IMG/VR virus record: IMGVR_UViG_3300020429_000723
Span: 1-42,906 of that record
DNA from: a virus
Length of the DNA stretch: 42,906 bases
Direction: 5' to 3' (one strand)
Position numbers and translations under genes: made by a program. Under the pieces are notes generated by a model, which made no database searches, was not told the DNA's origin, and worked only from the letters and a program-made list of their open reading frames with translations. Shown here piece after piece: positions 13,818 through 21,027 of the stretch (positions within the stretch are counted from its first letter, which is position 1; each line of letters starts with the position of its first letter).

Positions 13818-14408
13818 ATGGCAAGGAACATCCACTATCACAGCGACAAGGCTGCGAGCCTTCAGACCGTCACCGGCTGGGTTTCCAGCGATGGCCGGTT
13901 CTACGGCGCCGATGAGCATCTGGCACGCTGGGCGGGCTGTACCCACAAGACCTGTGCGTGCGGAAAGATCACAAGCAAGCACTATACGATCTGCGATGCC
14001 TGCCGGGAGGAAAAGCGGGCGGAGCGCTACCGTTCCATGCCGGAAGGCGATCCGTGTGGGGACATGGTCTATTCAGACGCGTGCCAGCGCTACTTCAATG
14101 ACATGAGTGATGCGGCTGATTACGCTGCTGAAGCGGGCGTCCCTATTTCTGGCCTCGATCTGGTCTGCTGCGAGCCTGCGCACATGAGGGGCATCGACTG
14201 GGACTACTGGGCGGATGGCCTGCCGGAGGACCAGATGCTGTCCGACTGCGCGCCAAAGGCAATCATCGACAAGCTGGAAGAATTGAACGCCATGATTCGC
14301 GCGTCCAAGATCGTCCTTTCATGGTGGCCGGGCAAGGAACGTGTGGCGAAGGCCATTGTCGATGGCCTGCAGCGTGAGCTGGATAGGAAAGGCCCGCGCC
14401 ATGAGTAG
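13818..14408 (+). CDS. Unknown protein with zinc-ribbon-like Cys pairs
   Basis: A 196-residue protein with AAGGAGG eight bases upstream of ATG 13818. Cysteine pairs CTHKTCACGK and CDACREEK (residues 37-63) look like a zinc ribbon, followed by an acidic helical part containing YFNDMSDAADYAAEAG and DLVCCEPAHMRGIDWDYWADGL. The latter resembles small phage proteins of unknown role. No enzyme motif is seen. Confidence 0.6.
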   Translation: MARNIHYHSDKAASLQTVTGWVSSDGRFYGADEHLARWAGCTHKTCACGKITSKHYTICDACREEKRAERYRSMPEGDPCGDMVYSDACQRYFNDMSDAADYAAEAGVPISGLDLVCCEPAHMRGIDWDYWADGLPEDQMLSDCAPKAIIDKLEELNAMIRASKIVLSWWPGKERVAKAIVDGLQRELDRKGPRHE

Positions 14409-14682
14409 CGTGTGGGTGAATCGCTGGTTCTGCCCGTGTGGTCAAGGCGAGGCGCATTATACGAGCTTCAACAATTCTTGGTTCTTCCAGGATGAGCTTT
14501 GCCCGTCCTGCGGCGCCGGCTTGCGACACGCGGCGAAGGGGCGGCGTGTGCGCTGGCGCGGCCCCAGCCCTGGCATCTTCCGTCCAGCGCGCAGGGGCTT
14601 CTGGGAGATCCACCGGGATGACGATCCGCTGCCGTTCGACACGAAAGGGCATGTGCGGCATGCATCGGAGGCGGCGCCATGA
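14401..14682 (+). CDS. Small zinc-ribbon protein
   Basis: A 93-residue protein from ATG 14401, overlapping its neighbour. CPCG (residues 11-14) and CPSCG (about 35-39) form a typical two-knuckle zinc ribbon, followed by a basic, Trp-containing tail. No family is recognised. Confidence 0.55.
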   Translation: MSSVWVNRWFCPCGQGEAHYTSFNNSWFFQDELCPSCGAGLRHAAKGRRVRWRGPSPGIFRPARRGFWEIHRDDDPLPFDTKGHVRHASEAAP

Positions 14683-15038
14683 TTGTTCCCGGCGTGATGG
14701 GCATGCGGATCATTGTGTCCGATGCGGCGACGGTGAGCCGGAAAGTGCGCCGAGTGCGCTTTCAGGATTATGTCTGGCGCGGGCGGAAGGAATGGCGGTC
14801 CTGGATCGTAACGGTGACGATCACGGAGCCTGCCGCCTTCCGCATGGGGGACCAAATGGTGGTCCACCCGGTGATCTACGAACAATTGAGGCGGGACGCG
14901 GACGCGAATGCGGATGCGGTCCCGGCAAGGAATCCGAAACCGGCGGACATCCGCCAATTAACCCCGAGAGGTGAAACATGGGACGTGAACAGATATTTGG
15001 GTGGACGGAACCTACTCAGCCGGATCACGGCTACGTGA
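14679..15038 (+). CDS. Unknown protein, C-terminus overlaps next gene
   Basis: A 119-residue protein starting as ATGA. It has a Val/Arg-rich N-terminal half and a conserved-looking VWRGRKEWRSWIVTVTITEP. The last 20 residues are encoded in DNA that also codes, in another frame, for the start of the next protein (61 bp overlap), and there the sequence looks less protein-like. No family is recognised. Confidence 0.5.
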   Translation: MIVPGVMGMRIIVSDAATVSRKVRRVRFQDYVWRGRKEWRSWIVTVTITEPAAFRMGDQMVVHPVIYEQLRRDADANADAVPARNPKPADIRQLTPRGETWDVNRYLGGRNLLSRITAT

Positions 15039-15556
15039 GGACGCTGATGGCCTTCCGCCGTGAAGACGGCGACATCGATGTGGAGGTCCGGGGCCGCGCT
15101 GGCAAAACAGTCTCCGTCACGGTTCCGGCGGCTGACCTGCTGGAGCTGGGCGCGGCGGCGCTGGATTCCGACGTGTTCGGCGGTATCGAGCGCGCCAAGG
15201 CGGCCGGCATTCTGCTGGCAGAAACAGTCCGCGCCACGGGCAGGAATCAGATGTTCTATCTGACCATGATGGGCGACAGCACGCGCGTGGAAGTGTTCCC
15301 TGAGAACCCGGTGGCAATGCTTTCCGATGGGCAGTGCGAGACTGAGCTGAAGCCGCGCGATGCGGATGATGACAGTCCGTTGGAAGAGGCTGCGCCGGGC
15401 GAGGGAGTAACGGCGGTGCGTGGGCAGCTGCTCGCCTATGCAAGCCGCAAAACCAGCGACTTGCCGGAGGCGGAGGGTAGCGATCCATCTCCGGCGGCGA
15501 AGGCGGTGGCGCCTGACGCAAATGAAGCAGGCGGGCCAACCGCCAGTAAATCCTAG
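14978..15556 (+). CDS. Unknown acidic protein
   Basis: A 192-residue protein preceded by GAGAGGTGAAAC at ATG 14978. Residues 25-130 form a compact-looking domain (DGDIDVEVRGRAGKTVSVTVPA, helices, NQMFYLTMMGDSTRVEVF); the remainder is an acidic, Ala/Pro-rich disordered tail. No family is recognised. Confidence 0.6.
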   Translation: MGREQIFGWTEPTQPDHGYVRTLMAFRREDGDIDVEVRGRAGKTVSVTVPAADLLELGAAALDSDVFGGIERAKAAGILLAETVRATGRNQMFYLTMMGDSTRVEVFPENPVAMLSDGQCETELKPRDADDDSPLEEAAPGEGVTAVRGQLLAYASRKTSDLPEAEGSDPSPAAKAVAPDANEAGGPTASKS

Positions 15557-15566
15557 GAGGCAAACT

Positions 15567-15836
15567 ATGGGTAACAACAACGAACCGCAGCTTGGCGACC
15601 GGGCGCGCGAAGTGGTCACGGAATTTGAAGGCATCGTGACGGGTGAAAGCACTTTCCTGAACGGCTGCCGGCGCGTGATGCTTTCCCCGCCTGTCGATCG
15701 TGACAAGAAGTTCGTGGAGGCTCAATGGTTCGACATTGAGACGGTGGAGATCATTGAGGCGGGTGTGGTGCCCAGCTTCGAGGCGCCCGCGCATCGGGGC
15801 GTGAAGGGTGGTTATCCGGACCCGCCCAATCGCTGA
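15567..15836 (+). CDS. Conserved small phage protein
   Basis: An 89-residue protein with AGGAGG upstream of ATG 15567. It reads LGDRAREVVTEFEGIVTGES, then FLNGCRRVMLSPP and EAQWFDIETVE. This pattern (a small beta-barrel-like protein with V-T-x-F-x-G and E-x-x-W-F-D) is frequent in tailed phages but has no established role. It is the last gene before the control region at 15837-15969. Confidence 0.7.
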   Translation: MGNNNEPQLGDRAREVVTEFEGIVTGESTFLNGCRRVMLSPPVDRDKKFVEAQWFDIETVEIIEAGVVPSFEAPAHRGVKGGYPDPPNR

Positions 15837-15969
15837 TCTGAACCGCGCAGGGCGCGGCTGACCATTACTGCATTGATTTTACTGAACACGCTGGGCGTGA
15901 ACGCTGGCGGCTTGCCTGTCGCCAGCGAACCCGGTTCGCCGGGATTGAGTTTGGAAGGGAGTGATTTTC
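15837..15969. promoter_or_regulatory. Leader of the replication gene, with two hairpins and palindrome site 2
   Basis: A 133-bp non-coding gap. CCGCGC (15843-15848) pairs with GCGCGG (15852-15857). CGCTGGCG (15902-15909) pairs with CGCCAGCG (15920-15927), and the right arm overlaps the palindrome at 15925-15939, so the two folds exclude each other. GGAAGGGAG (near 15953) is the Shine-Dalgarno for ATG 15970. The gap probably holds a promoter, an operator or both. Confidence 0.5.
15925..15939. repeat. 15-bp palindrome GCGAACCCGGTTCGC, site 2
   Basis: A perfect palindrome around C15932. Three bases either side extend it, and the whole 15922-15942 block is the exact reverse complement of 23456-23476 in the capsid gene. 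It lies about 30 bp upstream of the replication initiator start. Confidence 0.8.
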
Positions 15970-16968
15970 ATGAGTTTTGAGCTGAGCGAAATGATACTCG
16001 GCTGCGGGCTGGAGCGGGGCGGCAGGCGGGCCGTTCTGGAGGCCATGGCCCATTTTGCCGATCGTGACACCGGCATGGTGCGGGTGTCGCAGGCGCGCCT
16101 GGCGCAGCGGGCAGGCCTGACGGAACGGCAGGTGCGGCGGGTGCGGGACAGCCTGCTGTATGACGATGAATTGGAGGGCCTGCTGCGCTGTGTGCGCCAT
16201 GCGTCTGGCCGGGGCAATGCAGCGGTCTACCGGCTGGACGTGACGCGGCTGGAGCCGTTGCGGTCCGCCATGGTGCTGTCCGCGCGGCGGATCTATGCCG
16301 GCGCTGCCAAGGCGCAGCTGGACAACGGGCTGGCGGGGGTGAAAGCCACGCCGGGCAATATCCGATCCGTGTTCGCGGCCCTGATCCGCCAGCTGGCCGA
16401 TGAAGACCAGAATTCGACGCGGCGGGCCGTGGAAGCGCTGCGCGATGAATTCGAAAGCGCGATGGCCAGTCACCATGAATTGTCCGTCATCGGAAGGCGT
16501 CTGGAAGACGGGGCCGGCGAGCTGGACGGGGCTGTGGATGGCGCCGCGAAAGCCGGTCACAATGTCCACCTTTCCGGCGACGAAAACCCGGACATAATGT
16601 CACGAAAGGCGGACATTTTGTCCAAGCCCCATAGTATGGATATATCCCCCTCAGGGAAATCTACCCCGGCGGCTTCACCGGCAGCCTGTGGAAAAATCCT
16701 TGTCGGCAGTGCCGTGGGGTTCGATCGGTTTCTGTTCGAAGTCGAAGGCCTGCTGGCCCATGCCACGCTGAACCGCCGGGAGCGGATGGACCTGATCCAC
16801 GATCTGCAGGGCCGGGTGGCACGGGTGACGCTGGACGGCATTCTGGCCATCCGGGCACGGAATGAGGCCGATGCGGAGGCGATGGCGGCTCGCTGGCTGG
16901 AGCCGCTGCTTGGCTGGGCAGGCGATGTCGGGCTGGCTGGGGTGGTGTTCGATGGGGGTGCCGAATGA
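15970..16968 (+). CDS. Replication initiator-like protein with internal origin
   Basis: A 332-residue protein from ATG 15970, preceded by GGAAGGGAG. Residues 24-85 are a winged HTH of the phage O/RepA type (MVRVSQARLAQRAGLTERQVRRVRDSL, then GRGNAAVYRLDV). A central disordered linker around residues 195-235 (SGDENPDIMSRKADILSKP) is encoded by a repeat-rich, AT-rich segment that looks like iterons. The C-terminal helical part may recruit helicase. No helicase, primase or polymerase gene is present in the window, so host enzymes are expected. It overlaps the next gene as ATGA. Confidence 0.75.
   Translation: MSFELSEMILGCGLERGGRRAVLEAMAHFADRDTGMVRVSQARLAQRAGLTERQVRRVRDSLLYDDELEGLLRCVRHASGRGNAAVYRLDVTRLEPLRSAMVLSARRIYAGAAKAQLDNGLAGVKATPGNIRSVFAALIRQLADEDQNSTRRAVEALRDEFESAMASHHELSVIGRRLEDGAGELDGAVDGAAKAGHNVHLSGDENPDIMSRKADILSKPHSMDISPSGKSTPAASPAACGKILVGSAVGFDRFLFEVEGLLAHATLNRRERMDLIHDLQGRVARVTLDGILAIRARNEADAEAMAARWLEPLLGWAGDVGLAGVVFDGGAE
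16561..16645. other. Candidate replication origin (iterons plus AT-rich tract)
   Basis: Inside the initiator gene. Copies of ATGTCC or its complement GGACAT are clustered: AATGTCCACC (16561-16570), GGACATAATGTC (16590-16601) and GGACATTTTGTCC (16611-16623), the last two being inverted pairs. An AT-rich tract (ATAGTATGGATATAT, 16631-16645) follows. Lambda-type phages place iterons and an AT-rich region at the same point of gene O. Confidence 0.55.
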
Positions 16969-17945
16969 CCCGGAAACGCAACAGACCCACGCTGAAAGCC
17001 CCTCTTGGCCAGAAGGGCCGCAAGGCACTGGCGGACAAGGTTTCCCGGATCAATCAGGCCGGTGAGGCAGCGCGGGAAAAGCTGGCGAAGTCGACGGGGC
17101 GCGAGCCCGGCAGGAAGCCTGCTGCGAAGGCCGTGAAGATGGCGGGCAGAAGTGCGGCAGGTGTGGAGCGCGAGCTGGAGCAGGCGCTGCGCCGCCGGGA
17201 CCGGCTGAACGTGATGGGGGCCTATGTCGAAGCGGACCGGGTGGATGGCACCATTGCCCAGCTCGAAAGGCGCCTGCGCCGGGCCAAGAAAGCGGATATG
17301 CTGGCAAAGGGCCGGCGGGCGCGGCTGGACCGGTTTCAGCTGATGGTGAGGCGGTCTGCCGTGCTGACGGACTGGCACTGGCTGGTGGCCGATCGATGGC
17401 TGGCAGCGGTGGATGCGGCAGCCGATGGGCTGATGCAGCGGGCCGCTGAGCCTGAGGTGGTCGCAGAAGCCCGTGAAGCCGGCGAGCGTGACCCGGTGAC
17501 GGGGCAGCGGATCAAGCCGGATCTGGACGGGCCTGCGATCTTCCTGCGGGGTGACAGCGTGCTGAAGCGGTGGGTGAATGGTGTGCCGGTGTCATCCGTC
17601 GAGAGTGGCCGGCGGCGCAAGCCTGAGACGTTTGACCCGAAACCGGTGAAGCGGATGCGCGGGCAAGGCCCCGGTTCGTCGTCTGTCCAGGAGGTGGCCT
17701 TCCATCGGCAGACACGGGCAGAGGAACTGGAGCAGGCCTTCCGGAATGGCGTGGCTTATGCCGGTCATCCGGACTGGACGGTGGCGGTCGCGATTCGCGT
17801 GATTCGCGGGAATGAGCCTCAGGATGCGTCCATGCGGGCTCTGGGCGTCGGCCCCAATGCGCAGCGGTCACAGCAGCTGCATATCGCAATAGCAGCGGGG
17901 CTTTCGACGGTGGCGCAGGCGCTCGGCATGGCTGTGGAAAAATGA
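16965..17945 (+). CDS. Basic unknown protein in late-regulator position
   Basis: A 326-residue protein with an Arg/Lys/Ala-rich N-terminal third that likely forms coiled coil (VERELEQALRRRDRLNVMGAYVEADRVDGTIAQLERRLR region), a linker, then a compact C-terminal part including DWTVAVAIRVIRGNEPQDASMRAL and AIAAGLSTVAQALGM. No family is recognised. It is the last gene of the early/replication operon and sits before a structured non-coding stretch and the packaging genes, where lambdoid phages have their late regulator. A role in late transcription is inference only. Confidence 0.6.
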   Translation: MTRKRNRPTLKAPLGQKGRKALADKVSRINQAGEAAREKLAKSTGREPGRKPAAKAVKMAGRSAAGVERELEQALRRRDRLNVMGAYVEADRVDGTIAQLERRLRRAKKADMLAKGRRARLDRFQLMVRRSAVLTDWHWLVADRWLAAVDAAADGLMQRAAEPEVVAEAREAGERDPVTGQRIKPDLDGPAIFLRGDSVLKRWVNGVPVSSVESGRRRKPETFDPKPVKRMRGQGPGSSSVQEVAFHRQTRAEELEQAFRNGVAYAGHPDWTVAVAIRVIRGNEPQDASMRALGVGPNAQRSQQLHIAIAAGLSTVAQALGMAVEK

Positions 17946-18163
17946 GGCGCGTTGACAATCGCGGTGAGAATGGTGTCCCTTCGCCACGTTGGCAGACTGC
18001 GCCCTGAGGGGCCTCACCCCCTGACAGGCTGCCAGCGTTTCCTCCCTTGACTGAGCATCCGGCCCGGCATCCTGAGCGGTCACCTTCTGGTGGTTTGCCC
18101 CGCAAAGGATGACGGGCCGGACCTTTTTGGGAGGTCCAGTTAAGTCAGCATCCGGAGCATTGA
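17946..18163. other. Structured non-coding stretch before packaging genes
   Basis: 218 bp without a convincing gene. TGGCAG (17990-17995) pairs with CTGCCA (18029-18034) around an AGGGG/CCCCT inner stem. TCCGGCCCG (18058-18066) pairs with CGGGCCGGA (18113-18121), followed by CCTTTTT, as in an intrinsic terminator with a long loop. GGACC (18119-18123) can instead pair with GGTCC (18133-18137), which excludes the last base pairs of the previous stem. This is the layout of a terminator/antiterminator or attenuator, and a late promoter may also lie here. Confidence 0.5.
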
Positions 18164-18595
18164 ATGGCACAACAGGCGCCCAGGCTGAAGCCATCCGGAC
18201 AGAAGGGCGCAGGCCAGCTGGTGGTCCAGCAGCCTGACGGGTTTGGCGACGATGGGCGCCTCAGCTCTACGGCCCGTGGCTATGGCTACCGGTGGCAGAA
18301 GGCGCGCAAGGGGTTCCTGAACAAGCATCCGCTCTGCGCCATCCATCAGCTGGAAGGCAGGCTGGTTGCGTCTGAAGTGGTGGACCACTGGTATCCGCAT
18401 CGCGGTCTGAAATGGCTGTTCTGGACGCGGGCGCTGTGGGTGCCGATGACCAAGGCTTGGCACGATGAGGTGAAGCAGCGGCTGGAGGCGCGCGGCGAGG
18501 CTGCCCTCGATGAGATGGCCATGCAGTTGGGGCTCACACCCCTTTCCCTGCTGGAACCTGAGCGGGTCCAGGAGTGGCGGGCAGCGGCCCGCTGA
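18164..18595 (+). CDS. Degenerate HNH endonuclease-like protein
   Basis: A 143-residue protein of the phage HNH family found beside terminase genes (HK97 gp74 type): RGYGYRWQKARKGFLNKHPLC, then ASEVVDHWYPHRGLKWLFW and LWVPMTKAWHDEVKQ. The D-H of the first catalytic strand and the last H (WHDE) are kept. The four zinc cysteines of the usual C-x-x-C pairs are mostly lost (LCAIH, MTKAWH), and the N of N-W-Q is L-W-V. In HK97 the HNH protein helps cos cleavage by terminase. This protein may be a structural helper or use a different metal site. The packaging role is inferred from position. Confidence 0.7.
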   Translation: MAQQAPRLKPSGQKGAGQLVVQQPDGFGDDGRLSSTARGYGYRWQKARKGFLNKHPLCAIHQLEGRLVASEVVDHWYPHRGLKWLFWTRALWVPMTKAWHDEVKQRLEARGEAALDEMAMQLGLTPLSLLEPERVQEWRAAAR

Positions 18596-18699
18596 ACCGG
18601 GGGGAGGGTCCAATATCCGGCCCCTCGCCGCTAGACCGGCGGGGTAGTCAAACTTTCTCTGCGGAGGATTTTCGCGGGTTATTTTTTTTTGAGGTTGTC
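18596..18699. other. Candidate cos region
   Basis: A 104-bp gap between the HNH-like and small terminase genes. CGCCG (18626-18630) pairs with CGGCG (18637-18641) around CTAGAC, a GC-rich near-symmetric block, and there is a run of nine T at 18682-18690. HK97-like phages have cos between these two genes. Neither the nick positions nor a specific overhang can be read from the sequence. Confidence 0.35.
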
Positions 18700-19206
18700 A
18701 TGTCTGGTACGGATGAAAACGGCGCTGGCGCCTCCGTGCCAGCTGATGAGGTTCTGATCGATGCCGGGGCGCCGCCTGAGCTGAGTGAGTTCGGAAAGAG
18801 GGTCTGGGTGTCAGAAACGCCCGGCATGTTGCGCGCGGGGCGGCTGAAAGACACGGACCGCTCCGTCTGGATGCGTTACTGCCAGCTGGTTGGCGATTTC
18901 TGGGAGGCGGAACACAGCCTCACGCAGAAGGGTGGCCGCTTCTATCAGGTGCCGACAACCCACCAGCACAAGGAAGGAGTGGTCACCTACCTGGAGCGCG
19001 AGCGCCCGGAATCCAAATTCCAGCGCAGCATCCTGCCGGAAATCCGGCAGCTGGAAGATCGTCTGGCGCGCTCGCCACTGGCACGGGCCAACCTGATTTC
19101 CAAAGGCCTTGGCGGTGCCGGCGCTGGCAGCGATCTGTTCGGTGAGGGCGGATATGGTGGCGGAGACGACAACGCAGACCGCCCGGACCCTGCATCCTTC
19201 AACTGA
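18700..19206 (+). CDS. terS: Terminase small subunit
   Basis: A 168-residue protein from ATG 18700, with GAGG a few bases upstream; the frame's upstream extension crosses the T-run and is not coding-like. It has the pattern of P27-type small terminases: LKDTDRSVWMRYCQLVGDFWEAEH, then GGRFYQVPTTHQHKEG and YLERERPESKFQRSILPEIRQLEDRLARSPLAR region, with a Gly-rich acidic tail. It recognises phage DNA for packaging. It overlaps the large subunit by 53 bp. Confidence 0.85.
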   Translation: MSGTDENGAGASVPADEVLIDAGAPPELSEFGKRVWVSETPGMLRAGRLKDTDRSVWMRYCQLVGDFWEAEHSLTQKGGRFYQVPTTHQHKEGVVTYLERERPESKFQRSILPEIRQLEDRLARSPLARANLISKGLGGAGAGSDLFGEGGYGGGDDNADRPDPASFN

Positions 19207-21025
19207 GGCGGCGCAGGCCTTCGGATCGCTTCACGCTGAAGTCCGCCATCGGATCGGAGAGCTGGAAGCTCGCCGGGACAAGCTGGCGGCTAAGGTCAAG
19301 TCTCTCACGGCAGAAGCCGATCGGCTGAAAGAGGCGGGCGCGCAGGCTGACCAGGTGCGCCCGATGCGCCGGAAAGCGGATGGCGCTGCCAAGGCCGTCC
19401 GGCAGCTGGAGCGGGAACTGGACCGGCTGGCGAAATACCGCCGGATCTGGGGCTTCACGGACGCGCATGGCAACAGCTGGTTCTTCGATCGATACGCCGG
19501 CGAGCGGGTCATCCGGTGGATTGAAACCTTCTGCGTTCACAAAAAGGGACAATGGCGCGGGCAGCCGCTGAAACTGGCGCGCTGGCAGCGCAAGATCATC
19601 CTGCAGATCTTTGGCTGGAAGACGCCCGACGGCTTCCGCCGCTTTTCAGAAGCGTGGATCGAAATCGCGCGGAAGAATGGCAAGTCAACACTGGCCGCCG
19701 CGATCGCGCTGTATCTGATGATCGGAGATCGCGAGCCCGCCGCTGAAGTCTACTCCGTGGCAGGAAGCCGTGACCAGGCGGCGCTAGTCTACAATGACGC
19801 CTATGCGATGGTGGAGCTGAACCCGGCGCTGAATGAGCAGATCGATGCGCTGAAATACGTGATGAGCCATCCCCGCTCGGATTCGAAGTTCGTGGCCATG
19901 GGGACCAAAAACCAGCACGGCCTGAACCCGTCCGGCGCGATCGGGGATGAGGTCCACGAATGGAAAAAGCGGGACCAGTACGAGGCGATTACCACGGCTG
20001 ATGGTGCCCGGAACCAGCCGCTTTTCGTGTTCATCACAACGGCGGGGTACGATCTGGAAACGCTCTGCGGCGAGCTGCACTTGCGGGCCATGCAGGTAGC
20101 GCGCGGGCTGGTCTATCAGCCGGATCTGTATGTCCGGATTTATTCGTTAGATCCGGGCGATGACTGGAAGGATGAAGCCAACTGGCCAAAGGCCAATCCC
20201 GGCCTTGCTTATGGCGCGCCGAAAATGTCTGCGCTGCAGAAGGCGTTCCGGAAGGCCTATGGCCGCCCCGCTGAGGAAAACAGCTTCAAGCGCCTGCGCC
20301 TCAATCAGTGGACGGACAGCGTGTCCGGATGGATTCGCAAGGAAACGTGGGATGCCTGCCTGCAGCCGATCGACTTCGGCCGGTTGCGCGGCGCCAAGGT
20401 CTGGGCGGGTCTCGATATGGCGCTGGAGCGCGACCTGTCTGCGCTGGTCCTGCTGTTCACGCCGGAAAATGATCTCTATCCGGGCAAGTGGATTGTGGGC
20501 AGCAAGTTCTGGTGTGCCGGGGAGTACGCCCGGAAGCGCGAGACGGGTGACAATATCTCTTATCCAAAATGGATCGGGCAGGGGCTGCTGGTGGAGACAC
20601 CCGGCAACACTGTCGATTTCGACTTCATCGAAGAGGACATCATCCAGACGCTGAAGCACTTCGATGTTCAGGCGCTCGGATATGACAAGGCATTCGCGCA
20701 CCAGATGATCCAGCACATCATGAAGGCTGGCATTCCCTGCGTTGAAGTCCCGCAAACAATCACCGTGCTCGCCCAGCCAACGGCTGAGTTCAGCCGCAAG
20801 GTCCACGCCCAGCAGCTGGTCCATGGGGGGCATGAAATCATGAATTGGTGCATCGCCAATACGGAGGTCAGGCATAACGTGAACGGACAATATCGGCCTC
20901 TGAAAAATGCGAAGGCTGCGCGGAATGACGGCGCGGTGGCGGCAGTCAATGCGCTTGCCCCGGTCATCCATGGCGAAGCCGTGGAAGAAAGCGTCTACAA
21001 ATCGCGCGGCGCGCTGGTGATCTGA
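19154..21025 (+). CDS. terL: Terminase large subunit
   Basis: A 623-residue packaging motor and nuclease. ATG 19154 is preferred because of GAGGGCGG just upstream. Walker A is RKNGKST (173-179), Walker B AIGDE (262-266) and motif III FITTAG (293-298). The nuclease domain begins AGLDMALERDLSA with D421, and later has GYDKAFA and ARNDGAVAAVNA. Residues about 25-95 are an extra, charged coiled coil (ELEARRDKLAAKVKSLTAEA region) that precedes the ATPase and is longer than usual. It would translocate DNA into procapsids with the portal. Confidence 0.95.
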   Translation: MVAETTTQTARTLHPSTEAAQAFGSLHAEVRHRIGELEARRDKLAAKVKSLTAEADRLKEAGAQADQVRPMRRKADGAAKAVRQLERELDRLAKYRRIWGFTDAHGNSWFFDRYAGERVIRWIETFCVHKKGQWRGQPLKLARWQRKIILQIFGWKTPDGFRRFSEAWIEIARKNGKSTLAAAIALYLMIGDREPAAEVYSVAGSRDQAALVYNDAYAMVELNPALNEQIDALKYVMSHPRSDSKFVAMGTKNQHGLNPSGAIGDEVHEWKKRDQYEAITTADGARNQPLFVFITTAGYDLETLCGELHLRAMQVARGLVYQPDLYVRIYSLDPGDDWKDEANWPKANPGLAYGAPKMSALQKAFRKAYGRPAEENSFKRLRLNQWTDSVSGWIRKETWDACLQPIDFGRLRGAKVWAGLDMALERDLSALVLLFTPENDLYPGKWIVGSKFWCAGEYARKRETGDNISYPKWIGQGLLVETPGNTVDFDFIEEDIIQTLKHFDVQALGYDKAFAHQMIQHIMKAGIPCVEVPQTITVLAQPTAEFSRKVHAQQLVHGGHEIMNWCIANTEVRHNVNGQYRPLKNAKAARNDGAVAAVNALAPVIHGEAVEESVYKSRGALVI

Positions 21026-21027
21026 TC

